Shown one piece after another: positions 20,640 to 30,944 of a stretch of DNA of 64,000 nt; position 1 is the first letter of the stretch, and every line of letters starts with the position of its first letter. This DNA comes from Notospermus geniculatus. Taxonomy: Eukaryota > Nemertea > Pilidiophora > Heteronemertea > Lineidae. The notes under the pieces are model-generated. The model saw nothing but the letters and a program-made list of their open reading frames with translations. It did not search any database and was not told where the DNA came from. The position numbers were made by a program, and so were the translations under genes. The stretch lies in the NCBI GenBank assembly GCA_002633025.1, contig NMRB01000331.1, positions 287,473 to 351,472 on the forward strand, in the 5' to 3' direction.

Positions 20640-21745
20640 TGGTGATGCAGAGAGAAATTTTTGAAAGCCTAAGAGGTAAATCTGTTAAACTCTCTGGTGA
20701 TGGGCAGTGTGACAGTCCTGGCTACAGCGCCAAATACTGTGTTTATAGTGCTGGTGATATGGAAAGTGGCAAAATAGTAGATTTTGCTTGTGTCCAGGTC
20801 ACTGACACCACTTCTTCAGTGGCAATGGAGAAGATGGGATGTCAGATTGTTCTCGAGAACCTGGAGGAAGCTGGTATAACAATTAACATATTTGCTACTG
20901 ACCGCCACCTTGGCATTGGCAAGTTGTTGAGGGATTCATTTCCACATATCCTTCACCAGTTCGACATTTGGCACTTTGCCAAATCACAGAAAAAGAAAAT
21001 CTATTCTGTGGCTAAGAAGAAGGACTGTGTCGAACTGGCTGAATGGTGCAACTCTGCCAATAACCATTTGTGGTGGTCAGCCAAATATTGCAGCGGTGAT
21101 GTAACCTTACTGAAAGAAATGTGGACCTCAATAGTGCATCACATCACTGACAAGCATGAATGGGATTGCAATGAGAAATTTCATGAGTGTGGCCATGCTG
21201 CACTTTCAGATGAGCAGCGCCGTAGGAAAAAATGGTTAGAACCTGGTTCTTCTGCCCATGAAGCCCTGAAAAAGATAGTAAATGACAAACGTACTTTGAA
21301 AGACCTTGAGCGTCTTTCCGAGTTCTGTCATACTGGCAGCTTGGAAAATTTCCACAGCCTTGCCCTGAAATATCGACCAAAGAGACAACATTTCTCAAAG
21401 GAAGGAATGATTCGGAGGACCCAGCTTGCAATTCTTGATCACAATAACAATAGTAGTCGAGAGCAGGCAAAGGTCACTGTGAAGAAAACAGGCTCAGGGG
21501 CCCCAGGTGAATTAAGATATAATGCACAGTGTAGTAGGTCTAGAAAGGAGTGGGTGGTAAAGCCCATTTTTGAAGCAAAGGATTATGGGTATATTTATGA
21601 CATGTTGACAGATGTTCTCAAATTGAGAGGTAATGAATGTGTACTTCTGGAATGTGAAGCATTGCCTGTGTGCCCTCAGAATATTGCACCAGTTCCTAAA
21701 CCACCAAAGTCAGAACTAATTGCAAGGCACAAGTCGAAGTTTTAA
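20640..21745 (+). pseudogene. Kolobok-like transposase catalytic exon
   Basis: About 368 residues carry an RNase-H-like DDE transposase core. The first acidic residue lies in LSGDGQCDSPG, the second in FATDRHLGI, followed by HQFDIWHFAKS, and the third in HTGSLENFHS. I associate this set with THAP transposases of the Kolobok group. The exon itself is open and well preserved through to a stop at 21745. Its 5' end is lost at the N at 20638, so it is cut off from the THAP exons upstream. Together with 14915-18978 it forms one interrupted gene. Confidence 0.75.
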
Positions 21746-21871
21746 GCAGTCAGTCTGGATTTATACACTCCTGAAGAAATGTCCCAGTCTGTCCTATAAA
21801 CCTTTCAGCAGATGAGCTGCTGAGCATTTCCGACTGCTGCCCATTGGCCTGTGTGGAACTTGCCTGAAGTT

Positions 21872-21954
21872 CTCATCATACTCCGTGGGAATTTGAACCC
21901 GGGAATCTGACTGCTAGTCGGACACCCGAACCACTACACCACTGTGGCTCAGGT
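21872..21954 (-). repeat. tRNA-derived SINE-like sequence
   Basis: The minus strand has a recognisable A box (GTGGTGTAGTGGTTCGGG) and B box (GGGTTCAAATTCCC) at tRNA spacing, with AGC where the anticodon would be. The acceptor stem does not pair well, so I call it a tRNA-derived repeat and not a functional tRNA gene. Confidence 0.6.
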
Positions 21955-22254
21955 TTTGAAATATGTTTTTGTTACATGTATGCGAGAAAAAATGATTTAC
22001 TAAGTGATTTAATAGATAAATTATGTATTTGATAAATAAACTTATAGTGAACATGTACATACAATTCAGTTTCTTTTTCATTCTGTTGAACAGATAGACA
22101 ACAGTGATATCACATTGAAGCTGTGGGAAAGACGACACGAGTTCTGGCGTCATGGTAACACGTCCATGAATTGAATTTGGAGGAAAGACTAACACGAGTT
22201 CTGGCCTTATGGACACCATGGGTGACATGTCCAAGTCAAATCAACAAGTCCGAA

Positions 22255-22446
22255 TCAAACATCAAAAATGTCATCATACTCTGCATCTTTTCCTGTAAAC
22301 CCAACATAGTTTCCATCTTTTTCTGGAAACTCGCCCCTGATTTTTACATATGCACACGAAGGCAACTGTCTCCTATTTCCTCGGCCCAACTTCCCATATA
22401 TCAAGTAAGCACATGCACGATAGGCAACAACTTCAGGAACTTGATG
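22255..22446 (-). pseudogene. C-terminal frame of the TNP2-like transposon gene
   Basis: Immediately past the 535-codon frame, a second minus-strand frame gives about 63 residues ending GFTGKDAEYDDIFDV. It is preceded by CAG, but with no pyrimidine tract. It overlaps the end of the upstream frame in a different register. I infer that the central part of the original gene was deleted, joining N-terminal and C-terminal parts out of frame. Confidence 0.5.
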
Positions 22447-24008
22447 CTGATCAGGTTCTGAATCAGTTTTTTTGTTAACAATGGAATAACACCTTCTAGC
22501 ATGTCATGCATGATGTCAGGGGGGAATGAATGTAGAACATTGAAATATGGCAGTTCTTGAAATGGACAAACACCTTTCACACCGTACAATTTCGACTTGT
22601 TTGGACATCTCAAAACTTCTTTCTGTTGCCGTCGTAAAGAGTCCTCATTCCTTAACCAAACTTCCTCCTCAGTCGAAAAATCACGCAACTGCTTGTAGCA
22701 ACACATACAAAAACGACAAACTCTTCCATTTGAAAATGAGCAGGAAAAGCCTCCCAGTGCATGTGCAGATAAATTATCACAAGAAATTGTGGCCAAACCA
22801 CCAATCAAACGATGATCAATTCCATCATGATGAACAAGTATTCCTCTGTCACACAGTACCTTCAAATCATCAATAAATGGTTTTAGAATTGCAGCATATC
22901 CATATTTCTTGACATGACGATATGGAACGAGAACAGCCAAAAGAATATGTTTCAACTGAGATCTGTACTTTGGAGACAAGTTGCCAATGGTGTAATAGAA
23001 TGCACAGATTTTGTGTTTTACTTTTTTGGACCCCAATGGGTTCACCACTTCAAACTCATCATTGTATAGATGAAGGCGAATGACATCATCTCCGAGTGAG
23101 AATAATGGGTGGTTCTGGCACAATATCCCATCACTGAAATCCTGAAGCACATCCGAATTGCGGGTTGGGGATGCCTTGAATTCACACCAAATATCATCAT
23201 TTTGGAGGACACGAGTGAGGACATCAAGTACTGGCACATACTGGAAGGTTTCATCTTTATTCTGTGCATCCTGTCCAAGGACATGAGAAACTGGCTTAAC
23301 CAAGTTCAAATGTTCTGTGAAGTATTTCAATACTTCATAGTCAGAACTGATTTGTTCTAAAGCTGCAGAAAACACATTATCCGAGCTCAACATTTCTTGC
23401 AGCTCATCATCCTGCTCCAAATTGTAGCCTTTAGACAACAGGTGTGACTTGATTAATTGTGAATAATTCTCAACAAAGAACTGTAGCATAAACCTAATTT
23501 CATCAGACACAGTTTTTTGAACAACTTTTGGCAACGCATGTTCCTCCTGTAATTTGACAACAAACAAACAAAAATGTTTCTTAAAACCATCCAATGCCTT
23601 TTCGAGATCAAAAGGCTCAGCACAGATTGGTCTTTCATCCTCCATCTCCATTTGTTCTTCATCCATGTCATCAGTCATGTCAGTAACATCCTCCTCCACT
23701 TCCATCTGTTCTTCATCCATTTCATCGTTCCCAGTAACATCCTCCAACTCCTGACCATGATTGGGGTCCAAGGCAGGTACACGGGGAAGTTCCTGAACAC
23801 TAGAAAGCATCTCATCTCGATGTTTTTTGTAGAGGTGGCATCGATATGATTGATATGTTGAAAGCTGTAAATGGCAGTTTCCAATCCGGCATAAAACGCT
23901 GAATCCGGGCTCATGTTGGTGCATCAGGCCGATGTGCTGTGTAAGTTTAAGCAAGGAAAACTTCTGTATCCCGCACATCGGACATGAGTATATGGAGATG
24001 CTTTCCAT
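22401..24008 (-). pseudogene. C2H2 / TNP2-like transposon protein, truncated (535 aa)
   Basis: Residues 9-65 hold two C2H2-like fingers (CPMCG...HIGLMH and C-x4-C...HLYKKH). An acidic Asp/Glu/Met-rich linker follows at about 80-130. The main part carries FYYTIGNLSPKYRSQL, ALGGFSCSF, CRFCMCCYKQL and PPDIMHDMLEGV, landmarks of a large family of transposon proteins in marine animals related to TNP2/KDZ-type transposases. I cannot assign a superfamily. The frame ends soon after the MHD-LEGV motif, where family members continue much further. It lies within the 14-kb element, and whether it is cargo or nested is unclear. Confidence 0.65.
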
Positions 24009-24184
24009 ACTCTAAAAAGACAATAAAAATTGATTTAAAACAACTTACACACAAAGCTAGCTTTGTCATCCTCATTCAGTACACCCTCTCCAATTTTGTC
24101 TACCCACTCCATCACATCAACGGGTGTCCACAGGTCAACCATTTTAGCTTAAAAAAAATGAAATTGCATTGTAATATCTCTCTC

Positions 24185-24654
24185 TTATTGGCCAATGTTT
24201 ACGTAAAATGCACGTCATGCATTGCACAATGTATTGTAAATTTACAGGGGGGGGGGGGGATGTTTGGGCCCTTTCCACCTGGCTCACTGGCTGGCTTCAT
24301 TCACACGTGCTAGGTGCGATAAGGCTAGATGCAATCTCTGTTTGAGTAAAAAATAGCTAGGCCTAGGCCTAGAGACATGGCCCACTGATACAGGGCTATG
24401 TCATGTATGTTTGCCAAGTTGGTTTTTGCTTCCCATTTTGAAATCCTCGTTGTGAGAAAGTCAGAAAGTTGAACATAACAATTGACCCCTAAATACCAGT
24501 AGATTTAATTTGTGTTTAAACAGCATGACGTGTATCCTCAACACAGGTGTGCAGACCAATAAAGTTGAAATTTTAGTTCTCAAGTTTCCCTCAGATGCAC
24601 ATTTTTGCATTGCCCTGTGCATGGCGTGCATTTTTTGTAAACATTGGCCAATAA
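24185..24654. mobile_element. Element with ~45-bp imperfect inverted ends
   Basis: TTATTGGCCAATGTTTAC at 24185 is mirrored at 24654, and the similarity continues through a GCATTG/TGCATG segment. The interior contains a G-run at 24247-24259. No frame of note. It looks like a diverged MITE inside the 14-kb element. Confidence 0.5.
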
Positions 24655-24674
24655 AAGTCACTTCCAAAAGCGGG

Positions 24675-24805
24675 TAAACTCCCCCGGCAGTTTCAAACCG
24701 CTACCCACTACGTTATCCGCGCTTAGAAACTGCCATTGTTGACGCCAATCTCAACTTATGACCAACAGACGGCGCTCGCTGTCGATTCGGGGAATCCCCA
24801 TTTGG
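24675..24805. mobile_element. 5' end fragment of the element at 11884-12413
   Basis: About 130 bp match 11884-12010 closely, starting at the same terminal base (TAAACTCCCCC) and stopping abruptly after CCCCATTTGG. It is a truncated copy of the Mutator-like element. Confidence 0.75.
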
Positions 24806-25283
24806 ATAGCTTAGAACCTTGGGATCATGATGGTAATAAAAATTTGGGAATCTATAACTGCTCAACGGAGCACTCGTGTTGGAAATCTAAAAGTTTGACT
24901 TGAAACGTTTAGAAAACCCACTTGGGACGTCAATGACGTCGTCGATGTACAGGAGAAAGCATGAGCGCTGGCCGCGTCAACACTGACGTGACACTGACGT
25001 GACGCTGCGCCTTGACTACCTTTGGCCTGGAAACGTTGTTCCCAATCAACTAACGATCTGATAGCTACAGCGTGAAAACAAATCTGTGGAAACCAAATTT
25101 TACATACATTTTCTCCAGATTTGTGTACAAATTCAGCATTGAAAAAAAAATAAAATTCTTCCTTAATAGCGTAGACCTAGGGCCTATATCGAGTTAGCCT
25201 ATGTGTGTTCAACATGAATAGGCCTACGCCTAGGCCTATATGGCTGATTTTTTTCAATTAAGTTTTTTTGACGAAGTTCAGGC

Positions 25284-25723
25284 CTACTGTTCATTCCAAA
25301 TCCCCGTGGCGCGAGGTTTTCGGCCGATATCTCCGCAACGACTGGGTCAAATTCAACATTAACATAGCATACATCAATTAACTTGTCTTTCTTGCCGGTA
25401 TCTTTCTGCTATCTTCATTTTTTGCGTCAGGCCTGCATAACGGATCCCTTTCTCAAAAGCCATTTCATTTCGCTATGCTGTTCAGTGCAGTTTACACGTG
25501 CACGATGCATTGCGTCATTTCAAAATGGCCGCCATTTCGGCCGTGAACACAAACGGTGATTTGTGAAAGAACTTTTTTCTGTCACGTTTTTTGGGAAAAT
25601 GACAGTGATGATGGCTGTACCGCAAAGAAAGACAAGTCGATTGACGTTCATCAAAATCGGCCCAGCCGTTGCGGAGCTATCGTGGATAAACCTCGCGCCA
25701 AGGGGGTTTGGAATGAACTGTAG
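25284..25723. mobile_element. TIR element, ~80-bp imperfect ends
   Basis: GTTCATTCCAAATCCCC at the left is mirrored by the sequence ending GGAATGAAC at the right. The similarity runs through GGCGCGAGGTTT and TCTCCGCAACG for about 80 bp. The 440-bp interior shows no gene. MITE-like, inside the 14-kb element. Confidence 0.6.
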
Positions 25724-26175
25724 TGTAGGGGGCCTAGGCCTACCTAAGTGTAGGGGGCCTAGTAGGCCTAGTGTAGGCCTAAAAGTTTTTGCATGAAAAT
25801 TGGGCCACATAGGCCTAGCTAGGCCTAGGCCTACATTTTGTACAGGCCAATGTACAGTCACGGTGTAGGCCTAGTGGTGTGATTGTGTCCATTCATGCAC
25901 TGTACTCGAGACAAACACCTGTGGCTGTGACTGTGTCAGAGCCTATAATTAGGCCTAGGCCAATGCCATGCATGAATGCCTACAAGACGGACCGTTCCCT
26001 GGCGTTTCATTCCAACCAATGGCAATGCATAGGCCTAGGCCTAGGCCCTAGGCCTAGGCCTAATGATCATGACATCATGACATAGGCCTACGGTACCGGT
26101 AGGCCTCAGAGCCCACTTATGATATGTAGGCCTAGGCCTAGGCCTAGGCCTATTATTATGACATGTAGGCCTATG
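25724..26175. repeat. AGGCCTAGGCCT-rich low-complexity DNA
   Basis: Long runs built from AGGCCT and TAGGCC words, some uninterrupted for 20-30 bases, followed by ATCATGACATG-type words to about 26380. No coding sequence. The same words occur singly all over the window. Confidence 0.8.
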
Positions 26176-26379
26176 ACTTACAGTTACACTACGAGATCGC
26201 ACATGCACGGTCATGACCAGATGACCACGATCAGATGACAGTGTCATGTCATGCATAGTTTTACAGTCATGACAGTCATGCATTGTCATGACAGTGTTTT
26301 ACCATGTTTACATCATCATGATCATCAGACATGTCAGATCCTGATCATGTCATGCACGTAGCCTACGTAGCCTACATCA

Positions 26380-27900
26380 TGTACATGTTTTAGTTTTAGC
26401 TGTTTGTTTGCAGTCGCCATTGATCCGTATCCAACTCCGCCATTTGCCCTTCCTCCAGCCACTGCCGGACAGAGAATGCAGGCCTGTCACTCCAGGTTCG
26501 GGGGAGGGGGGCTATCTCCGGCGCCAACCTCCGGTAAAGACCAGCCTTGTGAAAGGGAGGTGCTGGCCGCCACCATAGGCCTAGATAGCCCCACCATTCC
26601 CCTATCGTAGGTCGTCATCACGTTTGTGTTTTTGTGTAGGCCTAGGCCTATGTCGTGAAACCAGGGGTAGGGGCTAGGTTGCACTCAAAAGTTAAAAATC
26701 CTGTTTAGTATCTTGGCGTGAACTTATCCCAAAATGTTAGTTTTGTATGCGCCCTAATTGTAAGCTAGGCCTACTGACGGGCCCGCCGGCCGGCCGCAGC
26801 TAGGCCTAGTGATTCGCACCAGGGTGTTCTGAGTCTGAGACGGTGCTCTGGCCTGCCATGTCTGCGTTCTAACTGACGTGTTACCGTACGGTATGTGTAC
26901 GCCTAGCCTCTATGATCTCATGAGCTAGCGACCATTATGATAGGCACGGTGTGGCCTCAGCATAGCCCAGACTTGTGTGGACGGACAGTGGGTGTGGTTG
27001 GGGAATGGAACCCCAAATTATTGCCGCTCACCAGTCACCCACCCGGCTTACAATGTTTGACATTAGTTTACTCTCAAAATGAACGGTTCGGGACAAAAAT
27101 CGAGACCGCAGCCACTTCGTTTTGCTGTGCATTTCATCCTCATCTCCTTCATACAGTCGGATGATACTCACCATCGAACAAAACTGTGGATTTTGGCGAG
27201 AAAAAAATCGAGACGGTGACGCCCAGTTTCTTCGTACTTTCGCGGGCAAACAGACGACGCATGACGTCATATCCGGTAATAGGGTTGCAAGTAGAACCTC
27301 AGGGGTGTCTTCTATCACCCCTTTTCAGCTAAAGGTTCGTTGAAGCACCCCTATCACAATCTTGTCATCGGCCTCCGGCGACGAGGTGCCAACAAGAACG
27401 TTGAGGTGCAATTTTCTACCTCATGTCGCTATAGGTGCCAGTTAGCACCTTAGTTGCTGCCGTTTCACAGGCAAAAGAGCCATAGAACCCCCAGGTTCGT
27501 ATTAGAACCCCTTGGAAGCCCAGAGCACCCCTAAGGGTTTTACTTGGAACCTTTTTTTCTAAGAGTGCAGTCTGAAAAGAGAAAATATAACCAGTGTCAG
27601 GGGCAGCCTCCAAAATTTGTTTTGATTTGAGTTGGCCAATGCAGCCCAGGCATTCCAGGGGGCCTGGGCCTGGCTGGCTGGTCATACGAGGTCAATGATG
27701 GTAGGCCCTGATCGAACGCCTTTTGGCCCTACGTACCGGTACTATTAGGCCTAGGCCTACCTTACCTACCGGTATGCCTAGCCCTCAGCCTATCCGAGTC
27801 CGTGACCGTGGATGCATGATCATGATGGATTGGTTGGAATAGGCCAAGGCCTAGTCTTATATTTGGCCAGGCATTACCTAGGCCTGGGACTGGGTGAAGA
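26380..27900. other. No confident gene
   Basis: A proline-rich plus-strand frame at 26417-26607 follows a plausible acceptor (TTTGTTTGCAG at about 26404-26414), but I do not recognise it. At about 27290-27560 there is a tract of AGAACCCC and AGCACCCC words that ends in TTTCTAAGAGTG, resembling the end of a CACTCTTA-type transposon. I make no gene call. Confidence 0.35.
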
Positions 27901-27916
27901 AGCCAAGGAGACTAAC

Positions 27917-28308
27917 CTGTTCGTCCAAACGGGTTTCTTCCCACGTCCTCGGAACTCATACAGTTGATGAAGAAGCATCTCCAGAACAACCTTCGTAAGG
28001 CAGACAGCTCTGAAATCTGGATGGTTTATTATGCATTTGATTCCCCGACGGAGGTGAGTGGCGTGTCCTGGTACCTCAAAACAACAGAAATTCTCGTTTA
28101 AGGTCGGCCAAATGTCACAGTTCATGCAGTCACACCAGTCTTTATTCTCCTGACGCTCTGGTTCTCCGTCAGCTTCGAGATATGTTTTCCTCGGCCTGTT
28201 ATTGTTTACCATTTCAACGTCGTCGTCGGCTGGCTCTGCTGGTGCTGGCAAACTATCGTCAGGCCATTCTGGTTCAAACATGTATCCCTCATATTCATGA
28301 TATTCCAT
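27917..28308 (-). CDS. P2X7-receptor C-terminus-like exon (partial)
   Basis: From the Met at 28308 the frame gives an acidic N-terminus with YMFEPEWPDD, then a cysteine-rich core. That core has WCDCMNC, NENFCCFEV, a lone Cys and HPDFRAVCLTKVVLEML. This matches my recollection of the intracellular C-terminal domain of P2X7 receptors, which is widespread in invertebrate proteins without the channel. A splice donor (CAG then GTTAGT) ends the exon at 27917. The following exon was not found. It reads inward from the right end of the 14-kb element, so it is probably element cargo. What it does there is unknown. Confidence 0.55.
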
Positions 28309-28671
28309 GAATAAACTAAAGTTTGACAATGACAAGATGAAGAGGCTATTGAAAATGGTATAAAAGGACACTCTGCGTGTGTGTATTGTCAATGCTGTGT
28401 AGCTATTGTCACTGATTGTGTAGAACTGGAACATGGCGTCCGGATGGGCCGTGCTACGTCATAATCGCGCGAAGTCTCGAGTATTATCGCCACGTTCTCG
28501 TGCTGTGATGGCGGCCTCCAGTTCTCGATTTAGCAGACGACTGGTGGTACATTTTGCCGTGTAAGCAGGATACTATTGAATAAATGGTAGATTTAAATGC
28601 ATTTGAGTCAATATTTAGGTATATAATTACAAATAATGCGTCGATATCGCTGTGAAATAGTATTCCTTTAA

Positions 28672-30944
28672 GTGACCTGAGTACAGATGGCGAAGTGACC
28701 TCGTTTTCGCGCCTCCAACAATGTGTGCCAATACAGAAATGACGGCAGAGTCAGTGCATGCAGCGCCCCTGTCGAAGGGCTACTCAGCTACAATGTAGGA
28801 GGGTGACCTCTCGCCGGGCTTTTCGTACACACTGGAAAAACACGGGTATTTTGAACAGGTGTAACCGTAGCTACAAAGCCGAAAAACTTTCGACGGCGGG
28901 TGGATATCGGTCATAGGTCAGGTAACAGGCCAACAAGTATACAGGAAGTGCTATAGGCCCCTAAATCTCAGCGCCGGGAAAATGTGAACAAGTTGCTCTT
29001 GTTGCCGTGAAAGACTTAGGTTTATTGTGGTGGTAGAGTACACATAGACATATCACAATGATGTCGTACATAATTTGTGACTTTTTAAAAACGTAGGCCT
29101 ACATATATTTTTGTTCGTAAACATTATGCGGGCTGGTTGTCATGCGCCTCGACTTATCATCTTACCCCATTGACCATGTTGACATTTGTTGACATCTTAC
29201 TCCAAGGGCCGCATATATATATATACTTGGGTCGGACTTATCCTAAAGTACAGCTGAAGTGGACTTTCTCTACGCTTGAAGCATCGAGAAAGAGTTTAAT
29301 GAAAGTCTGGCTGATGTCTGACCCGAGCATACGGCCCTTGGCCTCCGTTTCTCATTTCGAGATCAGCGAAATTTTGAATGTGGCGCTGAGAGAGCAGTTT
29401 CCTGCAGGAAACGGCGTCGACATAATATTGCTGGGGAGCAAGAGATGTACTGCAAAACTCGCACGACGACCCGGAGAAAAGCTTTCTAGGTCAACCTCAT
29501 TTTCATCCAAGAATATAGAGCACACGTTTTCGCAACAGAAGCTCTTCATTTCAGGAAAAAAACAGTTCGCGATAGTTGCAAGAATGAATCTAAATCTCAA
29601 TTTACAAGTACAATTGCATTTACAATGAATACATCAACTCCTTCGTTGCTACGCTAGACGTCTTGAAAGAGAATTTTCAGTGGTATAAATTGAAGCGCGG
29701 AAGCCAAGCTTGAACACCCCATATGGTATCTACTTCTTTTTACTTCCCTCAATAGGCCTACATAAAATATAACCAGTTATAACTGAAGCTTAGTTCCTTG
29801 ACTACGGTGTCTCAGAGTCAGATGTGCATAAATCTATATTCGATATTATGCATTTTACGCGAATGACCCCCTAGGCGAAATTTATTGTGCTTAGTTTAGT
29901 ACGGTATCTGAAATCCTTGCACCCCCCTCCCGCATAGCAGCGACAAAATTTACCTATGCGTCATTAGAGGCAACACCTGCGAAGCGGTGGCGGTAGAAAA
30001 ATCCAGAAATCAGTCCTACTCCCTCCCCAACTCCAAATGGGAGACTGACACATTTCTGAGAACACAGGAACTTCCACCTCTTCATCATTCATCGTCCCAT
30101 TGCAGGGCTTTCGGTCTACCTCATCTTAATACACTCACTCGCACCCAAAGTGTGAGTGGATGAAATGGAGCGAGGTAAAAACCCTGCTCTGAGAGGATGT
30201 CCATTGATATATTCTGGGGCGGCTTTTTAAAGATAGTCGTCACTAACGTGACATTACACACTTGACACTAGATGGCGTTATCTTCTATAACACCACTAGC
30301 GCAGGTGCTAGGTTTCCATCTTGAAAGTAGTGCAGATTACTACATTTTGGTAAAGGTTTTTAACCATCGTGAACAGGCCAGCCGTGTCACCGCCAACCCA
30401 GTGGCATCTACGCTAGATGATAGATGATGTTAAAAGGTGGTGCGGTTGGGTTCAAGGCGAATATTTTCACACTAAAAGGACTTCGTGTTGATAACAAGTG
30501 GTATTAGAAATGAACTGAATACTAATTAGAAAGAATTGTGCGATTAGGCCGACCGAACTATTTCTACATGCGCGCCGGCAAGATCCAAAATGGCGGCCTT
30601 CCACCTACGCTAGTGGTGAAATGAGGCACGATATTTCGCCGCTAGTGTCAAGTGTGGTGACATTAGTGTTATCTTGGCCTTATCTCCATCAGTTAAGCCC
30701 GTTTCAGTTGTAACACCACGTTATAGATAACGTCAAAATAGAACTATTATCTTGAACAACCCAGGCCTGGTTTGAATGTCCAGAATTGGTAGAGTTAGCC
30801 ATTAGTACAATGTATACATGTAGGCGTAGTTGGACTGGTGAATTTCTTTGCCCACACCATGTACTTCTCTATACAGGTTTCAAAGTACACATATAATTTT
30901 GGCAGAGTTTGCCTTGGTATGTCGTTTGCCAACATGATGCATTA
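28672..30944. repeat. 3'-flank duplicon of TRIM copy B
   Basis: 28672-28790 resumes the duplicated sequence interrupted by the 14-kb element. From about 28870 the sequence matches 34485-35400 and then the 3'-flank blocks at 6195 and 35370. Open frames such as 29137-29628 are partly shared with 45472-45819 but are not kept in the other copies, so I do not call them genes. Confidence 0.7.
30257..30656. mobile_element. 400-bp Mutator-like MITE, 9-bp duplication
   Basis: CACACTTGACACTAG is perfectly mirrored at the other end. GTGACATTA flanks both sides (30248-30256 and 30657-30665). The same site is uninterrupted near 50935 and 36405. Perfect ends plus a 9-bp duplication fit a Mutator-type non-autonomous element. 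The interior contains a further inverted pair (CACCACTAGCG). Confidence 0.85.

Larger units (their letters stand above)
14596..28667. mobile_element. 14.07-kb TTAA-flanked Kolobok-like transposon
   Basis: TTAA lies at 14592-14595 and 28668-28671, with AGGAATACTATT at each end as a 12-bp inverted repeat. The paralogous sequence near 43882-43890 has a single TTAA with matching flanks on both sides, so the boundaries are firm. The element contains a THAP-domain DDE transposase gene in pieces, a C2H2/TNP2-like gene, a P2X7-C-terminus-like exon and at least three nested insertions. TTAA targets and a THAP transposase both fit the Kolobok superfamily. PiggyBac also uses TTAA, but the transposase motifs do not look like piggyBac. 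The copy is clearly dead. Confidence 0.85.

Noticed and set aside
21872-21954. tRNA-Ala(AGC)
   Set aside because: The acceptor stem is unpaired. A SINE-like origin is more likely.
26417-26607. Proline-rich plus-strand exon after a good-looking acceptor
   Set aside because: No matching upstream donor or domain was found. Left as an unassigned possibility.
29137-29628. 163-codon plus-strand frame in the 3' duplicon, partly shared with 45472-45819
   Set aside because: The frame is not kept in the copies at 6195 and 35370, and nothing in it is recognisable. Duplicated non-coding DNA is enough to explain the similarity.
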